A stretch of DNA of 15,706 nucleotides from an uncultured Oscillospiraceae bacterium (GTDB lineage: Bacteria; Bacillota; Clostridia; Oscillospirales; Oscillospiraceae). The notes beneath the pieces are model-generated. The model saw only the letters and a list, made by a program, of their open reading frames with translations, was not told where the DNA came from and made no database searches. The stretch is taken from contig CALDMA010000348.1 in NCBI GenBank assembly GCA_937915075.1, forward strand, positions 1 to 15,706. Reading direction: 5' to 3'. Position 1 is the stretch's first letter; each line of letters begins with the position of its first letter. A program made the position numbers and the translations under genes. This document shows positions 1 to 6,261 of this stretch, in pieces.

Positions 1-80
1 GCACCTGCGGCTACATCGGCACCCAGTTCTGGAACCAGGGCCGCACGCAGGAGATCAAGGAGCGCGTACTGCATCTGTAA
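1..80 (+). CDS. nrdD: Anaerobic ribonucleoside-triphosphate reductase, C-terminal end (partial)
   Basis: Only the last 25 codons are in the window, reading in frame from base 3 to a TAA stop. The peptide opens with T-C-G-Y and ends in G-R-T-Q-E-I-K-E-R-V-L-H-L. The R-x-C-G-Y loop near the C-terminus of class III ribonucleotide reductases carries the glycyl radical, so the glycine at bases 9-11 is the probable radical residue. NrdD reduces ribonucleoside triphosphates to deoxyribonucleotides without oxygen, after activation by the radical-SAM enzyme NrdG. No nrdG follows; the gene is closed by a terminator 30 bases downstream, so nrdG must lie upstream or elsewhere. The identification rests on this short but characteristic tail. 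Confidence 0.85.
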   Translation, partial: TCGYIGTQFWNQGRTQEIKERVLHL

Positions 81-110
81 AGCATAATATAAAAGCATAG
101 AATAAGCAAA

Positions 111-140
111 AGCGCAGACCCGAGCGGGTCTGCGCTTTTT
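111..140 (+). terminator. Intrinsic terminator of nrdD, probably bidirectional
   Basis: A perfect 11-bp stem (AGCGCAGACCC at 111-121 with GGGTCTGCGCT at 126-136), loop GAGC, followed by a T run to 140. The left side is A-rich (AAGCAAA), so the same hairpin may also stop the convergent minus-strand operon whose last gene ends at 151. Confidence 0.9.
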
Positions 141-150
141 GTGCCTTGGT

Positions 151-804
151 TCATTTTTCCAGCAGCGCATGAAGCTCGCCTGCATCGGCGGCCAGCTCGG
201 TCGCTCCCGCTTCGAGCAGCTGCTCCCGGTCGCGGAAGCCCCACGTCACCGAGATGCAGGGGATGCCCGCGTTCTTCGCCGTCTCGATGTCCACCTCGCT
301 GTCGCCGACGTAGACCGCGCGGGACTTGTCCGCGCCGAGCGCCGCGAGCGCGTCGTTCACCATGTCGGGCGCGGGCTTGCGGCGGCGCTGCGCCGTCTCG
401 CCCATGGCGGCGTCGGCAAGCGCGCCGAAGTGCTCCGCGACCAGCGGACGCACCGCCTCGTCCGGCTTGTTGGACACTACCGCAAGGCGGAAGCCCTCCG
501 CCTTGAGTGCCGCCATCAGCTCCGCGACGCCCGCGTAGGGCTTCGTCTTGATCTGGCAGTGCGCGGCGTAGTAGGGCTTGTAAAGCGCGAGCGCCTTCGC
601 AACGGTCTCCTCGTCCGCGTCCGCGCCGAGGGCGCGGCGCATCTGCATCTCCGCGCCGTTGCCGACGAAGCGCCGCATTTCCGCGAGCGTCCGCTCGGGA
701 TAGCCAAGCTCCCGCAGCGTGTGGTTTGCCGCGCCGCAGATGTCCTCGAGCGTGTCGAGCAGCGTCCCGTCAAGGTCGAATAGAACGGTATCAAATCTTC
801 GCAT
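151..804 (-). CDS. HAD-superfamily hydrolase, phosphoglycolate phosphatase type
   Basis: This is a 217-residue soluble protein with the complete HAD catalytic set. Motif I is D-L-D-G-T at residues 10-14 (nucleophile D10, acid/base D12). Motif II is S-N-K at 111-113, motif III is K143-P144, and motif IV is G-D-S-E-V-D at 167-172. A helical cap lies between about residues 16 and 90. Order and length match the Gph/PpaX branch, which dephosphorylates phosphoglycolate, pyrophosphate or other small phosphoesters; motifs alone cannot fix the substrate. It is the last gene of the minus-strand operon, starting 6 bases after the LysR-type regulator ends. Phosphoglycolate arising from repair of damaged DNA ends would fit the nearby recR, but that link is inference. 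Confidence 0.85.
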   Translation of the reverse strand: MRRFDTVLFDLDGTLLDTLEDICGAANHTLRELGYPERTLAEMRRFVGNGAEMQMRRALGADADEETVAKALALYKPYYAAHCQIKTKPYAGVAELMAALKAEGFRLAVVSNKPDEAVRPLVAEHFGALADAAMGETAQRRRKPAPDMVNDALAALGADKSRAVYVGDSEVDIETAKNAGIPCISVTWGFRDREQLLEAGATELAADAGELHALLEK

Positions 805-810
805 GGTTCG

Positions 811-1716
811 TCAGCCCCTTTCTTCGGCCTGCACCCGCCGCGTGATCTCCTGCGTGAAGCGCGCGGTCGCCGCGCTCGGCGGCACGTCGTGCAGCGTACA
901 CATATCGACGGAGCGCGGCGGGATCTCAAAGTCGGTGTTCAGCTCGCGGATCGCGCCGCCCTCCAGCTCCGCGGTCACGAACTCCCGCGTCACGCCCGCC
1001 ACGCCGAAGCCGATGCGGGCGAGGTCCACGAGCAGGCTCCTTGCGCCCAGCTCGATCTCCGGCGAAAGGGAGACGCCGTGCGCGAGGAAGTATTTTTCCA
1101 GATACACGCGCGAGCTGGCCTTGCGCTCAAGCAGGATGAGCGGCAGCGCCGCGAGCTCCTGCATCGAATAGGCGCGCTCGAAGTCGCAGGGATAGTCCGC
1201 CGCGGCGACGAAGCACGAGTGCGTCGCAAAGCACGGCACGCAGCTCAGCCCGTCGTCCTCGCTCGGCGACGAAGCGAACGCCACGTCCACCTTGCCCGAG
1301 CGCAGCAGACCGAGCACCTTGTGGCTGCGGCCGCTGATGATCTGAATGTGAATGTTCGGGTACTTCTTGTGGAACGAGTCGAGGTGCGGCAGCAGAAATT
1401 GGCTCGTCACCGTGTCGCTCGCGCCGATGACGAGCTTGCCCATCTGCAGAGCGCGCGTCTGCGCGAGCTTTTCCTCGCCCGTCTCCAGAAGCCCCATCGC
1501 GCTGCGGACGTGCTCGAAGAGCATCTGCCCGTCGTCCGTGAGCGTCACGCCGCGCGGGGAGCGGATGAACAGCCGCGTCTGCAGAGCGCCCTCGAGCTGC
1601 TTGACGCTCTGGCTCACCGCGGACTGCGAAATGTAAAGGTTCTGTGCCGCGGCGGAAATATTGCCCGTCTCCGCCACCTCGCGGAATACGCGGTACAGCT
1701 CTAACTTTGCCGTCAT
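811..1716 (-). CDS. LysR-family transcriptional regulator
   Basis: A 301-residue protein of typical LysR length. The N-terminal winged helix-turn-helix covers about residues 5-65. It contains the family pattern A-A-x-x-L-x-x-S-Q-S-A-V-S-Q at about 22-36, then the wing R-S-P-R-G-V-x-L-T at 52-60. A coiled linker helix (about 66-90) leads to a periplasmic-binding-fold effector domain (about 92-295). It lies inside an operon of housekeeping genes, 13 bases after recR and 6 bases before the HAD phosphatase, with no gene divergent from it. The usual clue to a LysR target, a divergently transcribed neighbour, is therefore absent. Its ligand and regulon cannot be read from the sequence. Confidence 0.9.
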   Translation of the reverse strand: MTAKLELYRVFREVAETGNISAAAQNLYISQSAVSQSVKQLEGALQTRLFIRSPRGVTLTDDGQMLFEHVRSAMGLLETGEEKLAQTRALQMGKLVIGASDTVTSQFLLPHLDSFHKKYPNIHIQIISGRSHKVLGLLRSGKVDVAFASSPSEDDGLSCVPCFATHSCFVAAADYPCDFERAYSMQELAALPLILLERKASSRVYLEKYFLAHGVSLSPEIELGARSLLVDLARIGFGVAGVTREFVTAELEGGAIRELNTDFEIPPRSVDMCTLHDVPPSAATARFTQEITRRVQAEERG

Positions 1717-1729
1717 AGCCCTGTCCTCC

Positions 1730-2329
1730 TCAGATCTCGCGCCGTCCCTCGAGCGCGCGCATGAGCGTCGCGTCGTCGGCGAATTCCAGATGTCCGCCCA
1801 CGGGGATGCCGTAGGCGAGACGGGTGACCTTCACGCCAAAGGGGCGCAGCAGCCGCGCGAGATACATCGCCGTGGCCTCGCCCTCCGTGTCGGGATTGGT
1901 CGCCATAATGACCTCGTCGATGCCGCCGCCGGCGACGCGCTCGACAAGGGACCTGATCTCCAGATCGTCGGGGCCGACGTGGTTCATCGGCGAGATGACG
2001 CCGTGGAGCACATGATAGCGCCCGCTGTACTCGCGCGAGCGCTCAAGAGCCGCCACGTCGCGGGCGTCCGCTACCACACAGATCACGCGCTCGTCGCGCT
2101 TGGGCGAGGCGCAGATGGGGCAGAGCCCCCCGTCCGTCAGGTTGCGGCAGATGGGGCAGCAGGTCACCTTCTTTTTCGCCTCCACGATGGCGTCGGCAAA
2201 CTCCTGCGCCTCCGCGTCCGTCAGGCTCAGCACATGGAACGCCAGCCGCTGCGCGCTCTTGCCGCCGATGCCCGGCAGCCGCGCGAACTGCTCGACCAGC
2301 TTTTCCAGCGCCGCGGGAAAATACTCCAT
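1730..2329 (-). CDS. recR: Recombination protein RecR
   Basis: At 199 residues this is the normal RecR length. A helix-hairpin-helix region around L18-P-G-I-G-G-K-S-A-Q-R is followed by a four-cysteine zinc finger (C58-P-I-C61 and C70-P-I-C73) and a Toprim domain from about residue 81. The C-terminal end has the family pattern R-L-A-Y-G-I-P-V-G-G at 170-179. RecR acts with RecO (and RecF) to load RecA onto SSB-coated single-stranded DNA during gap repair. At the position where many homologues have Glu at the end of the first Toprim strand, this protein has Ala87. That is a mild deviation and not a sign of inactivity. The gene starts 6 bases after rpe ends. The common dnaX-ybaB-recR arrangement is not seen here. 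Confidence 0.96.
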   Translation of the reverse strand: MEYFPAALEKLVEQFARLPGIGGKSAQRLAFHVLSLTDAEAQEFADAIVEAKKKVTCCPICRNLTDGGLCPICASPKRDERVICVVADARDVAALERSREYSGRYHVLHGVISPMNHVGPDDLEIRSLVERVAGGGIDEVIMATNPDTEGEATAMYLARLLRPFGVKVTRLAYGIPVGGHLEFADDATLMRALEGRREI

Positions 2330-2335
2330 ACCTCG

Positions 2336-2986
2336 TTAACCCTCTCTCAAAGCCTTGATCTTCGCGGGAATGTCCGACGCCTTGTAGACCGCGCTGCCCG
2401 CGACCAGCACGTTCGCGCCCGCGTTCACGCAGGCGTCGCGCGTGGCGGTGTCCACGCCGCCGTCGACCTCCAGCTCGCAGTCCGGGTTGACCTCGTCGAG
2501 CATCGCGCGCAGCTGCGCGACCTTGGGCATCATGTCCGCCATGAACTTCTGCCCGCCGAAGCCCGGCTCGACCGTCATCACCAGCACGATGTCGCACTCC
2601 TTGAGGTACGGCAGCGCCGCCTCGGCGCGGGTGTTGGGCTTGAGCACAATGCCCGCACGCTTGCCCTTCGCGTGGATCTTCTCCAACGCGGCGTGGATGT
2701 TCTCGGGAAAGTCGGACTCGACATGGACGGTCACGAGGTCCGCGCCCGCGTCGCAGAACTGCTCCACATAGCGAACGGGCTTGGCGATCATCAGATGCAC
2801 GTCCAGCGGCAGGTCGGTCACGGGCCGGATGGCCTTGACCACCGGAATGCCGATGGAAATATTCGGCACGAACTCACCGTCCATGATGTCCACATGGACG
2901 TAGTCGGCGGTGTCGATCTTCCGAATGTCCCGCTCGAGGTTGGCGAAGTCGGCGGAGAGAATGGACGGTGCGATCTTGATGTTCAT
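2336..2986 (-). CDS. rpe: Ribulose-phosphate 3-epimerase
   Basis: This 216-residue TIM-barrel enzyme interconverts D-ribulose 5-phosphate and D-xylulose 5-phosphate in the pentose phosphate pathway. The N-terminus has the family opening I-A-P-S-I-L-S-A-D-F. The metal ligands and catalytic residues are visible as H31 and D33 (H-V-D-I-M-D-G), H64 (D-V-H-L-M) and D175 (E-V-D-G-G). The flexible phosphate loop is P-G-F-G-G-Q-K-F at 141-148. The ATG at 2986 is preceded by AGGAGG (2995-3000) with 8-base spacing, which fixes the start. It is the first gene of the minus-strand operon with recR, the LysR-type regulator and the HAD phosphatase. Confidence 0.97.
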   Translation of the reverse strand: MNIKIAPSILSADFANLERDIRKIDTADYVHVDIMDGEFVPNISIGIPVVKAIRPVTDLPLDVHLMIAKPVRYVEQFCDAGADLVTVHVESDFPENIHAALEKIHAKGKRAGIVLKPNTRAEAALPYLKECDIVLVMTVEPGFGGQKFMADMMPKVAQLRAMLDEVNPDCELEVDGGVDTATRDACVNAGANVLVAGSAVYKASDIPAKIKALREG

Positions 2987-3021
2987 GGCGGCAGCCTCCT
3001 GTGAAAAAACAGATTCAATTT

Positions 3022-3050
3022 ATTGTAGCAAAGGCCGCGCTTAAAATCAA
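3022..3050 (-). promoter_or_regulatory. Promoter of the rpe-recR-lysR-HAD operon
   Basis: On the minus strand, TTGATT (3050-3045) and TACAAT (3027-3022) are separated by 17 bases. TG stands one base upstream of the -10, giving an extended -10 (TGCTACAAT). A start point near 3015 leaves a leader of about 30 bases with a strong ribosome site. Confidence 0.7.
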
Positions 3051-3063
3051 TCGCAAAATAAAA

Positions 3064-3135
3064 ATGTAAAAGACACTTGACATTTTGCCGATAAGGTGTT
3101 ATGCTCACGAATGTAAAGCGAGCTTGACTTTTACA
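3064..3135 (+). promoter_or_regulatory. Promoter with duplicated operator for the HTH regulator operon
   Basis: TTGACA (3077-3082), a 17-base spacer and TATGCT (3100-3105) form a strong sigma-A promoter. The pattern ATGTAAA-N5-CTTGAC occurs twice in direct orientation, at 3064-3081 (overlapping the -35) and at 3111-3128 (over the predicted start point near 3112), 47 bases apart. The downstream copy also forms an inverted repeat, TGTAAA (3112-3117) with TTTACA (3130-3135). The position suggests autorepression by the regulator encoded just downstream. The sites are seen; the binding is inferred. Confidence 0.7.
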
Positions 3136-3150
3136 GAAACGGAGCACAGC

Positions 3151-3354
3151 ATGAAAAACATCATCGAGCAAAAGCGGAAGGAGCGGGGCATGACGCAGCA
3201 GCAGCTTGCCGCGGAACTCGGCGTCTCGCGCCAGACCATCATCTCGTTGGAAAGCGGGAAGTACAATCCCTCCATCCTGCTCGCCCACGCCATCGCAAGG
3301 CTGTTCGGCGCGCGGATCGAGGACATATTTCTTTTTGAGGAGGAAGAAGCATGA
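3151..3354 (+). CDS. Small Xre/Cro-type helix-turn-helix regulator
   Basis: The ATG at 3151 gives 67 residues and is preceded by GGAG (3141-3144). An upstream TTG in the same frame (3085) lies inside the promoter and is rejected. The protein is almost wholly one HTH_3 domain: R-K-E-R-G-M-T-Q-Q-Q-L-A-A-E-L-G-V-S-R-Q at residues 9-28, then T-I-I-S-L-E-S-G-K-Y-N-P-S, typical of the short Cro-like class. An acidic tail E-E-E-E-A closes it. Its stop overlaps the start of the membrane-protein gene (ATGA), so the two are probably translationally coupled. In related operons such regulators accompany small membrane proteins or ABC exporters. It probably binds the two repeats at 3064-3135, though this is not shown directly. 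Confidence 0.93.
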   Translation: MKNIIEQKRKERGMTQQQLAAELGVSRQTIISLESGKYNPSILLAHAIARLFGARIEDIFLFEEEEA

Positions 3355-3764
3355 AATGGAAGGAACAGAAAAAATTCGGCATTTTGTGGCTCAGCCTCGG
3401 CGCGGCGCTCTTTCTCGCGGGCCTGCTGCTGGCGGAGACGGAATACGGCAGCTACATCGGCGGCTTCGGCGGCGGACTGACGGCTGTCGGCGCCGTGCGG
3501 TTGCTGCGCGTGTACCGCCTGAGCCGCGACCCGGAGAAGGCGGCGGACTACGACGCCTCGCTCAAGGACGAGCGCACGGCGTATGTTGCCAACAAGGCGC
3601 GCAGCATGACCTTCTTCATTTGCGTTTACGTCCAGCTCGCCGCGGCGCTGCTGGCGATCCTGGTGTTCGAGCAGACGCTTGTCGGGCAGGTGCTCCTCGG
3701 CCTGACCTGCCTGCAAAGCCTGCTCTACACCGTATTTTACTGGCACTACAATAACGTTTATTGA
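3351..3764 (+). CDS. Small four-helix integral membrane protein, function unknown
   Basis: A 137-residue protein with four predicted membrane spans at about 10-29, 34-54, 86-106 and 111-132. A charged loop (about 55-85) contains K-D-E-R-T-A-Y-V-A-N-K-A. A D-E-R...N-K-A signature is common in small membrane proteins partnered with Xre-type regulators, vaguely DUF2178-like, but I cannot assign a family with certainty. The start overlaps the regulator's stop by four bases. The RBS GAGGAGGAAG lies within the regulator's acidic tail codons. Downstream is the truncated ATPase gene, so this protein may once have worked with an ABC exporter. No catalytic residues are evident. Confidence 0.8.
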   Translation: MKWKEQKKFGILWLSLGAALFLAGLLLAETEYGSYIGGFGGGLTAVGAVRLLRVYRLSRDPEKAADYDASLKDERTAYVANKARSMTFFICVYVQLAAALLAILVFEQTLVGQVLLGLTCLQSLLYTVFYWHYNNVY

Positions 3765-3780
3765 GAACCGGGAGAGAAGC

Positions 3781-3873
3781 ATGAACGCAATGGAGGTCAG
3801 CGGCTTATCCAAGTCCATCGGAGACTTCCGGCTGCAAAACGTCAGCTCTCCGGGCGAGCGGTTCGCGAGCTGA
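3781..3873 (+). pseudogene. Truncated ABC-transporter ATP-binding protein (N-terminal stump)
   Basis: A well-placed RBS (GGGAGAG, 3770-3776) precedes an ATG opening only 30 codons. The first 22 residues, M-N-A-M-E-V-S-G-L-S-K-S-I-G-D-F and on to L-Q-N-V-S, match the first strand of NatA/CcmA-type ATPases (usually S-K-x-Y-G-D-F-x-L-x-x-V-S-F). The frame then runs through S-P-G-E-R-F-A-S to a stop, before any Walker A motif. An alternative frame, 3846-3893, reads L-S-G-R-A-V-R-E-L-K-F-L-K-K-C and stops 5 bases before the terminator. That is what the 3' end of the operon's original last gene would look like. The simplest reading is an internal deletion that removed the ATPase body and any permease genes. 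Confidence 0.65.
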
Positions 3874-3898
3874 AATTCTTAAAAAAGTGTTAAACGGA

Positions 3899-3927
3899 AA
3901 CGCGGCGCTTGTCAACGCCGCGTTTTT
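3899..3927 (+). terminator. Intrinsic terminator after the ABC remnant
   Basis: A 9-bp stem AACGCGGCG (3899-3907) with CGCCGCGTT (3916-3924), an 8-base loop and a T run to 3927. The loop contains TTGTCA, the -35 element of the next promoter. Confidence 0.88.
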
Positions 3928-3937
3928 ATGCTATCCT
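3909..3937 (+). promoter_or_regulatory. Promoter of the MFS/phosphodiesterase/acyl-ligase unit
   Basis: TTGTCA (3909-3914), a 17-base spacer and TATCCT (3932-3937), with TG at 3929-3930 giving an extended -10 (TGCTATCCT). The -35 lies in the loop of the preceding terminator. The predicted start near 3944 supports the internal ATG at 4025 rather than any earlier start for the MFS gene. Confidence 0.65.
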
Positions 3938-3950
3938 AACGTGTGGTCAA

Positions 3951-3976
3951 GGTGGAAAGGGCCTTCCCTTTCCGCC
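3951..3976 (+). other. GC-rich hairpin in the MFS 5' leader
   Basis: GGTGGAAAGGG (3951-3961) pairs with CCCTTTCCGCC (3966-3976) over 11 bp with one G-T wobble and loop CCTT. No U-tract follows, so it is not a terminator. It would lie about 7-10 bases from the predicted 5' end of the transcript. It could stabilise the mRNA 5' end or be a palindromic operator. Confidence 0.6.
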
Positions 3977-4024
3977 CCGGCCGCCGCGTTTCTCCCGAGA
4001 AAGACACAAAAGGAGACCCTGCGC

Positions 4025-5359
4025 ATGAAGCTCGATCATCGCCGCACGATCCTCGTCGGCCTCGCCTTTTTGTCCATCTGCTCGTTCTGGCAGATGTACG
4101 ACAGCGTCATCCCCAAGCTCCTGACCGAAACATTCCGTCTGAATGAGACGATCTCCGGCGCGATCATGGCGCTGGACAACATTCTGGCGCTCTTCCTGCT
4201 GCCGATGTTCGGCGCGCTCTCTGACCGCACGAGCACCAGGATCGGCCGCCGGATGCCCTTCATCCTCCTCGGCACGGCCTGCGCCGCCGTGCTGATGAAC
4301 CTGCTGCCGGTGCTGGATAACCGCTACGCCGCGGCTCCCTCGACCGGGAAGCTCGTCGGCTTCGCCGCCGTGCTGGGCCTGCTGCTCGTGGCGATGGGTA
4401 CCTACCGTTCGCCCGCCGTCGCCCTCATGCCGGACGTGACGCCCAACCCCCTGCGCTCACGCGCGAACGCCATCATCAACCTCATGGGCGCCATCGGCGG
4501 CATCATCTATCTGGCCGTCGCGGCGGTGCTCTATCCGAACGCCAAGACCGCGGGCCTTGCCCACGTCAACTATCAGCCGCTCTTCCTCGTCGTCTCCGCC
4601 GTTATGCTCGTGAGCGTCGCGGTGCTGTTCCTGACGGTGAAGGAGCCGAAGCTTGCCGCGGAAACGCGCGCGCTCGAGGCGCAGCATCCCGAGTGGGACC
4701 TCACCGAGGACGACGGCAGCGGCAATGAGGTGCTGCCAAAGCCCGTCAAGCGGAGCCTTGGCTTCTTGCTCGCGTCCATCGCGCTGTGGTACATCGGCTA
4801 CAACGGCGTGACCACCTGGTGGTCCACCTACGTCGGCGCGGTCATGGGACAGGGGCTCGGCGGTGCGTCCACCTGCCTGCTGATCGCCACCGCCGGCGCG
4901 GTCGTCAGCTACATTCCCATCGGTCAGCTCGCCTCGCGCATCGGCCGCAAAAAGACCATTCTTTTCGGCTGCGCCCTGCTCGCCGCGATGTTCCTGACCT
5001 TCTATTTCCTCACCACGCTCTACTCGACCATTCATCCCGTCATGTTCGTCTGCTTCGCCCTCGTGGGCTTTGCCTGGGCGGCCATCAACGTCAACTCGCT
5101 CCCGATGGTACTGGAGATGTGCCGCGGCAGCGACATCGGCAAATTCACCGGCTATTACTACACCTTCTCCATGGCGGCGCAGGTCGTCACGCCGGTGCTC
5201 GCCGGCACGCTGATGCGTCATATCAGCTACCGCGTGCTCTTCCCCTACGCGGCGCTCTTCGTCGGCGCGTCCTTCGTCACGATGTGCTTCGTGCGCCACG
5301 GCGATTCCAGAGCCGAGGCCAAGAGCGGTCTGGCTGCCTTTGAGGATATGGACGACTGA
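4025..5359 (+). CDS. MFS transporter, 12 membrane spans (SLC45/sugar-cation symporter-like)
   Basis: The ATG at 4025 (RBS AAAGGAG, 4008-4014) gives 444 residues. The open frame runs further upstream, but that part overlaps the promoter and terminator and has no RBS. Motif A of the major facilitator superfamily is present as G-A-L-S-D-R-T-S-T-R-I-G-R-R at 63-76, with its degenerate repeat G-Q-L-A-S-R-I-G-R-K-K at 300-310, marking the two six-helix halves. The central loop (about 207-243) is hydrophilic. The stretch M-P-D-V-T-P-N-P-L-R-S-R-A-N at 135-148 resembles the SLC45/sucrose-proton symporter group, but the substrate cannot be called. The phosphodiesterase gene begins 35 bases downstream with no terminator between, so they probably share a transcript. 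Confidence 0.88.
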   Translation: MKLDHRRTILVGLAFLSICSFWQMYDSVIPKLLTETFRLNETISGAIMALDNILALFLLPMFGALSDRTSTRIGRRMPFILLGTACAAVLMNLLPVLDNRYAAAPSTGKLVGFAAVLGLLLVAMGTYRSPAVALMPDVTPNPLRSRANAIINLMGAIGGIIYLAVAAVLYPNAKTAGLAHVNYQPLFLVVSAVMLVSVAVLFLTVKEPKLAAETRALEAQHPEWDLTEDDGSGNEVLPKPVKRSLGFLLASIALWYIGYNGVTTWWSTYVGAVMGQGLGGASTCLLIATAGAVVSYIPIGQLASRIGRKKTILFGCALLAAMFLTFYFLTTLYSTIHPVMFVCFALVGFAWAAINVNSLPMVLEMCRGSDIGKFTGYYYTFSMAAQVVTPVLAGTLMRHISYRVLFPYAALFVGASFVTMCFVRHGDSRAEAKSGLAAFEDMDD

Positions 5360-5394
5360 TCCCGACGATTTCCGATAACAAGAAGTGATATTCC

Positions 5395-6261
5395 GTGCAA
5401 ACTCTACAAATCGTTATCCTTTTCGCGCTTTTTCTGCTCACCGTCTGGCTCTTTTTTCTCAACAGCCGCGCCAATCACCCCGGCTGGGCGGCGCTGGAGC
5501 ATCGCCGCTACGCGCACCGCGGGCTGCATTGCAGCGCCGACAGCGTGCCGGAAAATTCCCTTGCAGCCTTTCGCCGCGCCATCCGGCACGGCTACGGCTC
5601 GGAGCTGGACGTGCACCTGCTGCGCGACGGCACGCTCGCCGTTTTTCACGACAGCGACCTAAAGCGCATGACCGGCGTGACCGGCGTGCTTGAGGACTGC
5701 ACCGCCGCCGACCTTGCCGCGCTCCATCTTGCCGGTACGCCGGAAACGATCCCACAGCTGTGTGAAGTCCTTGCCCTTTACGAGGGCACGGGCCTGCCGC
5801 TCGTTGTGGAGCTCAAGAGCTATCGCGGCAACCACCGCGCGCTTGCCGAGCGCACGGCAAAGGAGCTGGACAAATATCACATCCCCTGCTGCATGGAGAG
5901 CTTTGATCCGCGCTGCCTGATGTGGCTGCGCGCCCTCCGGCCCGAGATCATCCGCGGCCAGCTCTCCGAAAACTTCCGCAAGGACGCGCGGGGCTGGGAG
6001 CATTTCGTAGGCTTTCTGCTCTCGAACCTCCTGTTCAACGCCTTCACCGCGCCCGACTTCATCGCCTATAAATTTGAGGACCGCCGGCGCTTCGCGCCGC
6101 GCATCTGCCGCGCGTTCTACGGCGCGCATATGTTTTATTGGACCGTCCGCACCTATGAGGACCTGAAGACCGCCGAGCGCGAGGGCGCGCAGGCGATCTT
6201 CGAGGGCTTCGACCCGGACGGGGCAGAGAGAAAATCAGAAAGAAAAGAGGACACTCCATGA
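5395..6261 (+). CDS. Membrane-anchored glycerophosphodiester phosphodiesterase
   Basis: A 288-residue protein starting with GTG at 5395, with a weak AAGAAGTG ribosome site. One N-terminal membrane span (about 5-22) is followed by a GDPD TIM-barrel. The catalytic set is present: H41-R42-G in A-H-R-G, P-E-N-S at 52-55, E70 and D72 in E-L-D-V, H85 in V-F-H-D, and E139 in V-V-E-L-K. Family members hydrolyse glycerophosphodiesters to sn-glycerol 3-phosphate and an alcohol. The C-terminal Y-W-T-V-R-T (248-253) and E-G-F-D-P-D complete the barrel. The charged C-terminal tail overlaps the next start codon by four bases (ATGA), implying translational coupling. The substrate could be a deacylated phospholipid or a glycolipid head group. 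Confidence 0.92.
   Translation: MQTLQIVILFALFLLTVWLFFLNSRANHPGWAALEHRRYAHRGLHCSADSVPENSLAAFRRAIRHGYGSELDVHLLRDGTLAVFHDSDLKRMTGVTGVLEDCTAADLAALHLAGTPETIPQLCEVLALYEGTGLPLVVELKSYRGNHRALAERTAKELDKYHIPCCMESFDPRCLMWLRALRPEIIRGQLSENFRKDARGWEHFVGFLLSNLLFNAFTAPDFIAYKFEDRRRFAPRICRAFYGAHMFYWTVRTYEDLKTAEREGAQAIFEGFDPDGAERKSERKEDTP

Noticed and set aside
1661..3004. 447-codon plus-strand open frame across recR and rpe
   Set aside because: It spans two well-identified minus-strand genes and has a low-complexity product.
3887..4024. N-terminal extension of the MFS transporter by 46 codons
   Set aside because: It would cover the terminator and the promoter, has no ribosome site, and the MFS fold starts at the ATG at 4025 with AAAGGAG upstream.
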